The notes beneath the pieces were generated by a model. That model was not told where the DNA came from. It was given only the letters and a program-made list of their open reading frames with translations, and did not search any database. Below are positions 19,901 to 26,354 of a stretch of 64,000 nt of DNA, in pieces (the stretch's first letter is position 1; each line of letters opens with the position of its first letter). Made by a program: the position numbers and the translations under genes. The stretch is from Butyrivibrio sp. (GTDB lineage Bacteria > Bacillota > Clostridia > Lachnospirales > Lachnospiraceae): positions 186,001-250,000 of the forward strand of contig SVGA01000001.1 in the NCBI GenBank assembly GCA_015056575.1, given 5' to 3'.

Positions 19901-21444
19901 ACTATATATATACAGGATCAGCTATTAAGCCTGAGCCTAACGTATATTATGGAACAGTTCTTTTGACACCGGGTGTGGACTATACATATTCATACAAGAA
20001 CAATACCAATGCAGCAAGAAGTAAGAACGAACCTACTGTTACAGTTAAGCTTAAAGGCAATTATGCAGGAACAGCCACAGCTTCCTTCGTAATCAATCCT
20101 GCATACATTGATTATGATGTAACAGTTAATAATGTATCTGCAGTCGGCAAGCTTAACAAGAAGACCGGCGCTTATGCAGAGCAGCTCCTTAAGCCTGTAC
20201 TTACATTTAACGGCAAGACACTTAAGGCAGGAACAGATTATGATCTTTACTATCTTGACGATGATGAGGATGCTTATGAAGTTCCCGGAACATGGCCTAT
20301 CACAATTGTAGGTAAGGGTAATTACACCGGTGAGACAACTGCTGATGAGATCATTGTTAATCCTGCAAACGCAGTTAAAATCTCCAAGGCTGTTGTATCA
20401 GGTGTGGAGAAGTCATATCCCTATAACGGCTATGAGATCATTCCTGAGAATATGGTAGTTACATATCAGGCAAATAAGAGTGCAGCAGTTCTTACACTTA
20501 CAGAGGGAAGTGATTACACAGTAACATTCTCCAATAATGTAGGACTTGGAACAGCTACAGCTACCATCACAGGTATGGGACAGTTCTTCGGAACTAAGAA
20601 GGTTACATATAAGATTGTTCCTGAGACAGTAGATCTTAGCACAGCTACTATTACCGTAGGCATTAATGGTGAACCCGTCGAGGTGACCGGAACAAAGGCT
20701 TCGGATATTGAAATTCCTTATGCTAAGGGTGGCACAAAGCCTTCATCAGTAACAGTATCTTACGGTGACTATGACCTTACATCTGCAGACTATACATGGA
20801 CTAACAAGGTTAATGCTAAGGCCGGTATTGGAACAGTTACCATTAAGGGTAAAGGCAAGTTCTACAAGAAGTCCGCAACAGTAGCATATAAGATTGTTAA
20901 GCAGGAAATTTCAAATCTTACATTCGCAGCTGATGACTTTGTATACGCTGCAAAGGCAAAGGCATACGAGAAGAATAAGATTACTGTTTATGATCTTGAT
21001 GGAAAGGCACTTAAGGTTAAGACAGATTACACTATTGCCTTCGAGGCAGAGAGTGCAATACCTTCAATCGGAAGCTATGTAACAGCTACGATCACAGGTA
21101 CAGGAAACTATGAAGGTAAAGCAACTGTATCCTTCAAGGTTATAGACAAGGCTTACAAATTAAGTGCAGCATCATTATCATTCCTGGTTGATGACGAAGA
21201 GATAGCAGCTAACAAGTTCTACATTAAGTATGCCGGATCACCTGTCACAATCTCAGAGGATGACATTGTTCTCAAGATCAAGAAGAAAGTTGGACGTACA
21301 ACTAACCTGGTTACAATTGATAGCAACGATTACGAGATCGTAGCTATTCAGAACAACAACAAGGTTGGCAAGGCAACCGTGATCATCAAAGGTACCGGTG
21401 AGTACGGAGGACTTAAGACTATCAACTTCAGTATTAAAAAGTAA
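13954..21444 (+). CDS. Giant secreted multi-repeat surface protein (2496 aa) with Ig-like (Big_2) domains
   Basis: ATG 13954 is chosen over the in-frame GTG 13936 because AAAGGAGAG lies nine bases before it and the product then starts with a signal peptide (MRKKLFGRLLSIVLSATLAF, cleavage after ~AFA at 28). Residues 30-115 are a Glu/Pro-rich linker. About 130-1285 holds seven ~165-aa repeats; six carry a clear GYWVGFGIP-like motif (first at 337, last at 1180), plus YDTVYFNA and GYVYVKY, and the first copy is degenerate. About 1290-1960 is four or five bacterial Ig-like group-2 domains (WASSDESVATV-type signatures). About 1983-2496 has five ~90-aa beta modules (GNYTG/GTG motifs). No LPXTG, SLH or choline-binding anchor is present; it ends INFSIKK. 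Likely adhesin or carbohydrate binder; function unproven. Confidence 0.9.
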   Translation: MRKKLFGRLLSIVLSATLAFTPSMTAFAGEVGELPEQPEETIEQTEEGESLEVKSEEEVPSVPEETPTSAEDETPAPEAEEPAEETPVEEEVSEEVEEASEILSVEEESELLTAQESDLPSAEEIRDAISVATLYDKAEKVNPVIEGYGVDVEVTGAKEITATIHGNNLKKHTIGDGQQAYLLGLAINRAALAKDGYSVKFYEGWNAPTENSEYSEYDEEGCEDTVNYPFYYGKLQPKDNKIPTFYVGIRYYVGDDIAKTYVITIENDVTLASTIEVPTNIIAATLHDTDDKNIVGDGDICKNYGIGEVTKSGTTITVPVTANELKLHKAGDDAGYGYWVGFGIPRISENITQEYEQSYVAKEEHTFKAELDNTMTVGEGSAAVTYDTVYFNANDPRLVDKKGYVYVKYTNSVNDETVIYTYVFDMSGVTIDEDLPEAQTNLIAAKLHDETTGSDFIADDELYDANSYALGQSVVTENTIRVPVTITGLKQHKAGGAGQGYWIGFGIPRVADHKTEFKQAYNKAEIESKSFGPELDNTMTEGTGESAVTYDTVYFNAADPRLVDSVGYVLVKYWDKKEKNSVVYTYEFDMSGVQMNNGLPELTADVVSAPIVDKAAKPKTDLYTEGTYQVGPGVLGEDGKTVTVPISVKGLVEHDSDAPAPYKTGYWVGFGIPKQTGVTTYYKQSYTKIADPSNISWTDTSLDSTVTVNNKTYDTVYFNANGTGDKALVDKTGYVYVKYTAPRGDEVIYTYVVDMGGVELSGMPTIAQATGVVAPTLEDHPTEGFDKITNLYTEYGIDEVTGSNGNYTVTVTATDLRAHMNGQGTNGYWVGTGFYWPKGTANNSNVTTKYYMNYTTPATGSTEFREIEAGEDPYVDPKDGTSYLAMYWNMADNRMPENKKVYAGIEYISGSTSQRYYYTIDLSNVTTLNDYPTVDQLAAIQKAPIADTSGTDVIPEGELSTGYKAEYLGTGTWTDVDGKSNEGLYVSVSADDIVKHKAGATGEAGLGYWAGIAIPEITGANYTVQYAQSYGSYDGSGFEWKNDLDSYLTDKDGNITHRTVYFNAGSNKFVFSDSGKTGYVYVKYTSKRDTSDSKIYRYAVDLSRVKFNIASDVNNIIPAKLHDNAEGGYKDDALFTKDTYNVTTSSELDEVSPSTTPYTVPVKVTAKDLKQHMASEGAGYGFWVGIGLPQSLRTDASQTVRYAYSTTYPTGLFYGKWFEGGDLEWADYKDFFDSEIAKYDTVYINAEKLAGTTAKRYVSVVVAEGETIYNADSAAVIVYELDFSEITLSKTEYDVEISETANNIGKLIKAGTTGSVTVRAHVTNTDDEKIAKGVPVKWVSSDNNIATVAGDASTGADGYATATITFNSINKAAIVSISAIADSASAASVKYELYEFVESPETTLDLELPGETEAVLSPTFILPVGSEYAIRWSKTSDTRTDDGKATAKFDNDGVVYAVNNGTAKFAQAIIDPESGLVVDKMGRTDRESGLLKTADDYYTVNVTTALSSAWIVQNKDVYANEEDSFDVFGINYSPETFDPNHATVSWSSSNRSVATITADGVIRGIKKGATTIQATITVGDKVYKASYVLRVKPAITSISIKKQGSDDELEYVSVKKGNVVKLVADITADDEDADYSVTWYSRNPSIASVAPNGTVTGFGQGNTEIVAVSADGKTDEIYVYVYEYITSISTNVSNLNMAVGDKVAVSAAVTPENAYYSTYWTSNNSEVVAVEYDSVSETYFIRAIAKGSAQVTVKDTDSGLSASIKVTVGGKDTALTAITPVTTDYTLYVGKQADLAFTTKPANYTNTVFNWASSDESVATVTNGKVTAISEGTTKITVEAYKMTGELNEDGTNKTEATGIKATYDVTVKAAPVVESISIEPKSLTLQAPVAGIKAGESARLIAKTYPEYATGTVTWASSDQNTVSVTSEGVVTAQKSGTAVISATSGTASQSIVVTVTDEIDAADLNTGRYAEGAAWIGAIDDYIYTGSAIKPEPNVYYGTVLLTPGVDYTYSYKNNTNAARSKNEPTVTVKLKGNYAGTATASFVINPAYIDYDVTVNNVSAVGKLNKKTGAYAEQLLKPVLTFNGKTLKAGTDYDLYYLDDDEDAYEVPGTWPITIVGKGNYTGETTADEIIVNPANAVKISKAVVSGVEKSYPYNGYEIIPENMVVTYQANKSAAVLTLTEGSDYTVTFSNNVGLGTATATITGMGQFFGTKKVTYKIVPETVDLSTATITVGINGEPVEVTGTKASDIEIPYAKGGTKPSSVTVSYGDYDLTSADYTWTNKVNAKAGIGTVTIKGKGKFYKKSATVAYKIVKQEISNLTFAADDFVYAAKAKAYEKNKITVYDLDGKALKVKTDYTIAFEAESAIPSIGSYVTATITGTGNYEGKATVSFKVIDKAYKLSAASLSFLVDDEEIAANKFYIKYAGSPVTISEDDIVLKIKKKVGRTTNLVTIDSNDYEIVAIQNNNKVGKATVIIKGTGEYGGLKTINFSIKK
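14485..17820 (+). repeat. Seven tandem ~165-aa protein repeats within the giant secreted protein
   Basis: The GYWVGFG-like motif recurs at about 14962, 15451, 15946, 16433, 16974 and 17491 (487-541 bp spacing), with a degenerate first copy near 14485. The copies have diverged at nucleotide level, so this is an old domain expansion, not a recent array. I do not recognise the domain. Confidence 0.75.
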
Positions 21445-21522
21445 AATCTAAGCAGTAATACCAAAATGGTCGACCCCTATTTGACTTTCACAACACACAC
21501 GACATCAAATAGGTAGACATAG

Positions 21523-21556
21523 AAAGCGCCAATGCCGGAGTGCATTGGCGCTTTTG
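21523..21556 (+). terminator. Intrinsic terminator of the giant secreted protein gene
   Basis: The stem AAGCGCCAATG / CATTGGCGCTT closes a short CCGGAGTG loop and is followed by TTTTG. It lies ~80 bp beyond the stop at 21444. Confidence 0.75.
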
Positions 21557-21581
21557 CTGTGTATGGCGGGTTATACCCATA

Positions 21582-21620
21582 AAAACAGGAACCGGTAGCA
21601 ATACAATATGCCGGTTCCTG
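21582..21620 (-). terminator. Intrinsic terminator of the first Rpn-family gene
   Basis: CAGGAACCGG (21586-21595) pairs with CCGGTTCCTG (21611-21620); read on the minus strand it is followed by TTTTTA. It sits 32 bp past the minus-strand stop at 21653. Confidence 0.75.
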
Positions 21621-21652
21621 AATTATGTTAATGGATATGGAAATTATGAAGG

Positions 21653-22582
21653 TCAGCCTTTTTGGGCCTTCTCCAGAGCCCTCTTGAGCTGGGCCTGGAG
21701 ATCGGCGATGGTCTTATCTCTTTCAGCGATGGTCTTTTTGTCTTCAGAAATAGTCTTGTTGGCGGCGTCAATCTTTTCTTGAAGCTCATCGATCACAGGG
21801 GTGAGCTTTTCTTCTGCATCTGTGTAGCCGGCAGTGTACTGCGAAGCAACCTGCTCTCTGTATCTGCGCTGGCCTTCAAGTATCTCTCTTTCTTTTTGAT
21901 CCATATTCATCATCAGCATAAGATCACCTACCTCCTTTATCACCGGATTGTCACACGCAATGTCCTTGAACTCTTCCCAGGTTTTGGCATTAAACAGCTT
22001 TGCCCAGAAGACAAGGTTATTGTTGGAATCTACTTCTGTGGCGTTATCTATATACTGTAATTGTAACACGCCTATACTAAGATTTTTAGAGTAAATTTGG
22101 TGGGTTTTTTCCTCCATGAGATAGTAGGAGGAGTAGAAGGAAGTGTTCCCGGGGAGAATATCCAGATCGGCGATACAGAAGTGAGTGGTGGGTTTGAGCT
22201 TGGAGTAATCATCGCCTTCCTCGAGGCAGTCGTAGCCGCGGCACATATAGAGGAGGGATCTCTTTATCCAGTATTTATCCCAATAGACCTGAAGCTCGAT
22301 GTTAATGATCTCGTTCGAGTTAAGGGTGAGCTTGAGGTCCATCACGGTCTCTTTTGGGGCGGCACTTATATCAATGGGATTCATAACCTCAAGGTCTTTG
22401 ACGGTATCGGGGCTGATGCCCTTCAGTGAACATACCAGCCCGATGAGGGCTGGCTTGGATCTTTGCATAACGTAGTGGAACAGCAGATCGGACTTTAAAG
22501 TGAATTCTATTGGCCCGGTTGCCGTTTCATAGGTTGGAAGAGACTTCTCGGTGATGCTTTTGGTGTTTGTTTCTTGTGACAT
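21653..22582 (-). CDS. Rpn-family recombination-promoting nuclease / putative transposase, copy 1
   Basis: This intact 309-aa protein has a PD-(D/E)XK nuclease core: the LKSDLLFHYVMQRSKPALIG opening, an Asp in MDLKLTLNSNE and the ELQ of IINIELQVYWDKY supply the expected metal-binding acidic residues. The C-terminal ~70 residues are a heptad-type coiled coil (ISEDKKTIAERDKTIADLQ). ATG 22582 follows AAAGGA. Rpn/PDDEXK proteins are linked to recA-independent recombination and domestic mobile DNA. It is the first of three copies in the same orientation; this one has its own terminator downstream. Confidence 0.85.
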   Translation of the reverse strand: MSQETNTKSITEKSLPTYETATGPIEFTLKSDLLFHYVMQRSKPALIGLVCSLKGISPDTVKDLEVMNPIDISAAPKETVMDLKLTLNSNEIINIELQVYWDKYWIKRSLLYMCRGYDCLEEGDDYSKLKPTTHFCIADLDILPGNTSFYSSYYLMEEKTHQIYSKNLSIGVLQLQYIDNATEVDSNNNLVFWAKLFNAKTWEEFKDIACDNPVIKEVGDLMLMMNMDQKEREILEGQRRYREQVASQYTAGYTDAEEKLTPVIDELQEKIDAANKTISEDKKTIAERDKTIADLQAQLKRALEKAQKG

Positions 22583-22691
22583 TTTTTAGTTCCTTTCTTG
22601 TTTTGGATTGATTAGTCGGCGATATGCCGGGCCTGCTGCGACTGCAGCAAGAGGTGCCCAGAAAGGGGCGACAAGAAAGATTCTAGCATGT

Positions 22692-22738
22692 AATTCTTAA
22701 GAAATACCGTCGAAATTTCTTAAGATTTCTAAAGAATT
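22692..22738. repeat. 47-bp inverted-end element, copy 1, upstream of Rpn copy 1
   Basis: It begins AATTCTTAAG and ends CTAAAGAATT, with a shared core (ACCGTCGAAATTTCTTAAG). The same element occurs at 24040-24086, at a similar distance upstream of Rpn copy 2 (roughly 110-170 bp). It may be the promoter/operator or end of a duplicated module. Confidence 0.65.
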
Positions 22739-22799
22739 AGAGGACCAATGGAGAATAACCTAACGAAGCTATAGAAAGCTGTGGTATTACTTTTTTAAG

Positions 22800-22828
22800 T
22801 AAAAATCCGGGCACTGTTGGTGCCCGGG
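22800..22828 (-). terminator. Terminator at the end of the Rpn copy-2 module
   Basis: CCGGGCAC (22807-22814) pairs with GTGCCCGG (22820-22827). On the minus strand the hairpin is followed by ATTTTTAC. It lies just past the 3' end of the remnant tail at 22838, not directly after the stop at 23015, suggesting the tail once belonged to the gene. A diverged copy lies at about 24116-24140. Confidence 0.65.
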
Positions 22829-22837
22829 AAAGTTGTG

Positions 22838-23014
22838 TCAATTGTTTTTGTGGCTTTTATTGTATTCCTCGAAAAGTAAGTCAAGGAGTTTGGGGTCGGA
22901 GGCAGCTCTTTTGACATCGTTGTCACGACCGATTGAGAAGAGCCAGGAGTAGAGGGTATTTAGATTGGCTAGGCCAGTTGCTTCGACTTTGGTGTAGTTC
23001 TCACCTGAGATGAT
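22838..23014 (-). pseudogene. In-frame C-terminal tail of Rpn copy 2, cut off by a TAA
   Basis: Directly after the TAA at 23015-23017 the same frame stays open for about 58 codons and ends in TGA at 22838. It reads through TGLANLNTLYSWLFSIGRDN and then DVKRAASDPKLLDLLFEEY, which looks like the conserved C-terminal tail of Rpn-family proteins. The Rpn gene's hairpin terminator follows this tail. The simplest reading is a nonsense mutation or a recombinant junction in copy 2; stop-codon readthrough is possible but unsupported. Confidence 0.6.
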
Positions 23015-23914
23015 TTATTTCTTATTTTCCAGAGCCTCAATCTTTGCCTGAAGCTGGGCGATGGTAGCGTCTTTCTCGGCGATAGCCTCTTTATCTTTGG
23101 CAATAGTCTTGCCGGCATCTTCCAGCTGCTTGCTTTTCTCTTCAATCCGTTTATTTGCTTCATTCAGATCCCGCTTCAAGTCAGCGATGACTTTCTTTTG
23201 ATGAGCTTCATGAGCAATAGCATCCTCCCTGGCGCGGCACTGCTCCAGAATGCTTATGTCTGCATTGGATAAATATATAGATTCTGCAGCGGAATTCATT
23301 GATGGGTTGTCCTTTGTGATCATCTTGATTTCCTCCCACGTGGTGGCCTTGAATAGCCTTGCCCAATCATTGATATGATTGGCTTTATCCTGCTTGGTTG
23401 CTAAATCTGTATGATTCAATTCTATCACGTAGAGGTTGAACTTGTCAGTATATTGATAATTGTCCTTGATGTTTCTGATCTGGTATATCCCGCAGAATTC
23501 CGGATGATCCTCAAACAGCGTGAAATCCAAAAAACCAATGTGATATACAGGCTTCACCATAGAATAATCCTGACCCCTTGCCACGTTATCAAACCTTCTG
23601 CACAGATATGAAAGAGACCGCATAGGCCAGTTATTGTAGTTGAGCACCTGCATTTCCAGATTTATGTAGGTGTTGTCATTCAAAAGAACCAGTATATCCA
23701 TCTGAAACTCTTTGTTGTCGACACTTTTTCCGGGCTCAACAGTGTTTTCAATCTTAACGTCCAAGATCTCATCCCTTGGTATCCCAAGAACAGAGCTTAT
23801 CAGATTGATCAGTGTCTCCTTATCCCGCTGAAGGACCATACGAAACATGTAGTCATTGGTCATGTTGTAGTGCAGCTTTCCTGTTGCTGCCAGGTAGTTG
23901 TAGCTTTGTTGCAT
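23015..23914 (-). CDS. Rpn-family recombination-promoting nuclease / putative transposase, copy 2 (probably C-terminally truncated)
   Basis: The 299-aa product shows the family opening (MTNDYMFRMVLQRDKETLIN), a PD-(D/E)XK core with acidic residues in FQMDILVLLNDNTYINLEMQ, and a long coiled coil ending EALENKK. The start ATG 23914 has TCGAGGATAAACT upstream. It ends at TAA 23015-23017, but the frame continues with a recognisable family tail (see 22838-23014), so the shipped protein lacks ~58 C-terminal residues. The catalytic core looks intact, so it may still be active. Copy 2 is much closer to the copy-3 fragment than to copy 1 (shared QYTDKFNL and SAAESI segments). Confidence 0.8.
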   Translation of the reverse strand: MQQSYNYLAATGKLHYNMTNDYMFRMVLQRDKETLINLISSVLGIPRDEILDVKIENTVEPGKSVDNKEFQMDILVLLNDNTYINLEMQVLNYNNWPMRSLSYLCRRFDNVARGQDYSMVKPVYHIGFLDFTLFEDHPEFCGIYQIRNIKDNYQYTDKFNLYVIELNHTDLATKQDKANHINDWARLFKATTWEEIKMITKDNPSMNSAAESIYLSNADISILEQCRAREDAIAHEAHQKKVIADLKRDLNEANKRIEEKSKQLEDAGKTIAKDKEAIAEKDATIAQLQAKIEALENKK

Positions 23915-24039
23915 AGTTTATCCTCGATTCTATTCGTTATTTGTTACTTCCCGGAATAGCTTTGGCCGGAATTGCCTGATGTTTCTAAGAATGTAACTTA
24001 AGATGCACTAAGACCGGTGCAGATAGAATCATACCACCC

Positions 24040-24086
24040 AATTCTTAAGATTTACCGTCGAAATTTCTTAAGATTTCTTAAGAATT
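24040..24086. repeat. 47-bp inverted-end element, copy 2, upstream of Rpn copy 2
   Basis: It starts AATTCTTAAG and ends CTTAAGAATT (exact inverted 10-mers), with the same core as 22692-22738. Beyond it, both loci carry the CCGGGCAC-type hairpin and a C-terminal tail in the same order, so the whole module was duplicated. Confidence 0.65.
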
Positions 24087-24146
24087 TGGAACGGGAGATA
24101 TTATTCAAAAGAAAACCGGACACCAGTGGTGCCCGGGAAGGTTGTG

Positions 24147-24227
24147 TCAATTGTTGTTGTGGCTTTCGGTGTATTCCTAGAAAAGCAAGTCAAGGAGTTT
24201 GGGATCGGAGGCGGCTCTTTTGACCTG
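24147..24227 (-). pseudogene. Second, degenerate Rpn C-terminal tail fragment
   Basis: It encodes QVKRAASDPKLLDLLF, then an in-frame TAG (24177-24179), then EYTESHNNN and TGA. It matches the tail at 22838-22918 over ~115 bp including flanks. The sequence between it and the copy-3 fragment (24228-24328) shows no gene that I can support. Confidence 0.6.
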
Positions 24228-24328
24228 CATTTAAAGATCCAGGGTGGCGTTCAGGAATGCAGTCAGATCTCCTCCCGTCAGTATCTGACCGCCGCTTTTG
24301 CCGTAATATAGAGCTTATCGTATAAAGG

Positions 24329-24724
24329 TCAGTCTTTTTTGTTCTGCTCCTGAGATTCCTTGAGCTGGGCCTGGAGTTCGGTGATGGTCTTTAAGGCTGC
24401 GTCTAACTTGGCTTGCTTCGTTGCGTTTTCGGCCAGGGCTTCGTCCCTCTCAGCTTTGATTCTCTCGATATAGCGCTCATGCTCCTGTCTTTCTCGAATG
24501 ACCTTGCGGATGTTGTAGTCTTGGTTGGAAAGGAATATAGATTCAGCTGCGGATGTCATTGATTCATTATTCTGTGCTATCATCTTGAGATCCTCCCATG
24601 TTTTTGCTTTGAAGAGCTGTGCCCACTTGTCGACGCCGTAGGCTTTGTCCTCATCAGTTGCCAGTTCTGTTTGATTTAATGATACCACTATGAGGTTGAA
24701 CTTGTCAGTATATTGATAATTGTT
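24329..24724 (-). pseudogene. Rpn-family nuclease fragment, copy 3, 5'-truncated
   Basis: This remnant encodes the C-terminal part of an Rpn-family protein: QYTDKFNLIVVSLNQTEL, then the DKWAQLFKAKTWEDLKMIAQ block and a coiled coil ending QNKKD. The homology to copy 2 begins abruptly near 24724, so the N-terminal catalytic domain is missing. An internal ATG at 24688 could start a 119-aa product but it would lack the nuclease core. The break lies about 30 bp upstream of the purF promoter, suggesting a deletion or insertion boundary there. Confidence 0.75.
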
Positions 24725-24753
24725 TAAGCTTCATGGATGGATAGGGCAAACCC

Positions 24754-24782
24754 TTGAAACACGCGTCGGATGATGGTATTAT
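24754..24782 (+). promoter_or_regulatory. purF promoter
   Basis: TTGAAA (24754-24759), a 17-bp spacer and TATTAT (24777-24782, preceded by TGG) make a strong sigma-A promoter ~48 bp ahead of the ATG at 24830. No purine riboswitch fold is apparent in this short leader. Confidence 0.65.
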
Positions 24783-24829
24783 TTGTGTGTTTGTATCAAG
24801 AGTTGATCATTGCTATTTGGGGAGATAGG

Positions 24830-26278
24830 ATGCAGCAGAATACAGATAGATTGGAATCTTACAAGCACCTTAATGAGGAGTGCGGAGTCTTCGGAATGTA
24901 TGATTTTGACGGAGGCAATGTTGCTGACTCGATCTACTATGGGCTGGTCTCTTTGCAGCACAGGGGCCAGGAGAGCTGCGGTATTGCGGTCAGTGATACC
25001 AAGGGTCCTAAGGGTAAGGTGTTAAGCCACAAAGATATGGGCCTTGTGAATGAGGCTTTTACACCGGACGAGCTTGATAAGCTTAAGGGCGATATCGGGG
25101 TCGGACATGTACGTTATTCTACGGCGGGCAGCAGTACAAGAGAGAATGCCCAGCCTCTGGTTCTTAATTACGTTAAGGGCACTCTTGCGATGGCCCATAA
25201 CGGCAACCTTGTCAACGCACCGGAACTTCGACATGAGCTTTCTTATACCGGTGCCATTTTCCAGACTACAATTGATTCGGAAGTCATTGCCTATCACATT
25301 GCCAGAGAGAGACTGGTCACACATTCTGTTGAAGAGGCAGTTGGTAAAGCCATGCAGAGGATTAAAGGTGCATACAGCCTTGTTATCATGTCACCCAGGA
25401 AGCTTATCGGAGCCAGAGATCCTTACGGGTTCAAGCCCCTTGTGATCGGAAGAAGAGAGAACTGCTATGTCCTTGCTTCCGAGACCTGTGCTCTGGATAC
25501 CATCGGCGCAACATTTATAAGGGATGTTGAACCCGGTGAGATAGTTACAATATCCCCGGATTTTGGGATAAAATCAGATAAGAGCATGTGCATTGAAGCA
25601 TCAAGGCACGCCAGATGCATATTCGAATATATTTACTTCGCAAGACCCGACAGCACCATAGACGGCATCAGCGTATATGATGCAAGGATTGCCGCAGGCA
25701 GGTTCCTGGCAATGGATTCACCTGTGGAAGCCGACATGGTGGTGGGAGTTCCGGAGTCGGGAAATGTTGCGGCTTTGGGATATTCTCTTGAGTCAGGTAT
25801 TCCCTACGGACAGGCTTTTGTAAAGAATTCTTATATAGGAAGAACATTCATAAAACCCAAGCAAAAGAACAGAGAGTCTGGCGTTCAGGTCAAACTCAAT
25901 GCCTTAAAAAGTGCAGTTGAGGGCAAGAGGATAATAATGATAGATGACTCCATTGTAAGGGGCACCACTTCTGACAGAATTGTCAGGATGCTTCGGGATG
26001 CCGGGGCCAAAGAGGTCCACATGAGAGTCAGCTCGCCGCCGTTTTTGTGGCCCTGCTATTTCGGCACGGACGTTCCCGCAAGGGACCAGCTCATAGCCTA
26101 TAACAGGAATATCGAGGATATCTGCAAGATCATCGGAGCAGATTCTCTGGCCTACCTTGGCATCGAAAGACTTGAGGAGATGGTGGGAGGAAAGCTTGGC
26201 ATCTGCAAGGGATGCTTTACCGGCACCTATCCCGTAGACCCGCCCAATGAGGACATCAGAGGGGATTACGAGGAATAA
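24830..26278 (+). CDS. purF: Amidophosphoribosyltransferase
   Basis: It catalyses the first committed step of purine synthesis (PRPP + glutamine to phosphoribosylamine). I start at ATG 24830 behind GGGGAGATAGG; the in-frame codons upstream to 24770 lie inside the promoter. The 482-aa protein has a 17-residue propeptide before Cys18 (EECGVFGMYD), the Ntn-type glutaminase nucleophile. The PRPP loop is RIIMIDDSIVRGTTS. Cysteines in HARCIFEYIYFARPDS, FLWPCYFG and CKGCFTGTYP match the ligands of the B. subtilis-type 4Fe-4S cluster, so it is probably oxygen-labile. purB follows after 76 bp. Confidence 0.95.
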   Translation: MQQNTDRLESYKHLNEECGVFGMYDFDGGNVADSIYYGLVSLQHRGQESCGIAVSDTKGPKGKVLSHKDMGLVNEAFTPDELDKLKGDIGVGHVRYSTAGSSTRENAQPLVLNYVKGTLAMAHNGNLVNAPELRHELSYTGAIFQTTIDSEVIAYHIARERLVTHSVEEAVGKAMQRIKGAYSLVIMSPRKLIGARDPYGFKPLVIGRRENCYVLASETCALDTIGATFIRDVEPGEIVTISPDFGIKSDKSMCIEASRHARCIFEYIYFARPDSTIDGISVYDARIAAGRFLAMDSPVEADMVVGVPESGNVAALGYSLESGIPYGQAFVKNSYIGRTFIKPKQKNRESGVQVKLNALKSAVEGKRIIMIDDSIVRGTTSDRIVRMLRDAGAKEVHMRVSSPPFLWPCYFGTDVPARDQLIAYNRNIEDICKIIGADSLAYLGIERLEEMVGGKLGICKGCFTGTYPVDPPNEDIRGDYEE

Positions 26279-26354
26279 CCGGGATTGTGAGAGTAAAGCC
26301 GTGCAATCCCTACCGCATTAGCATAAAATATTGTTTATCACAGGAGGAGTTCAC

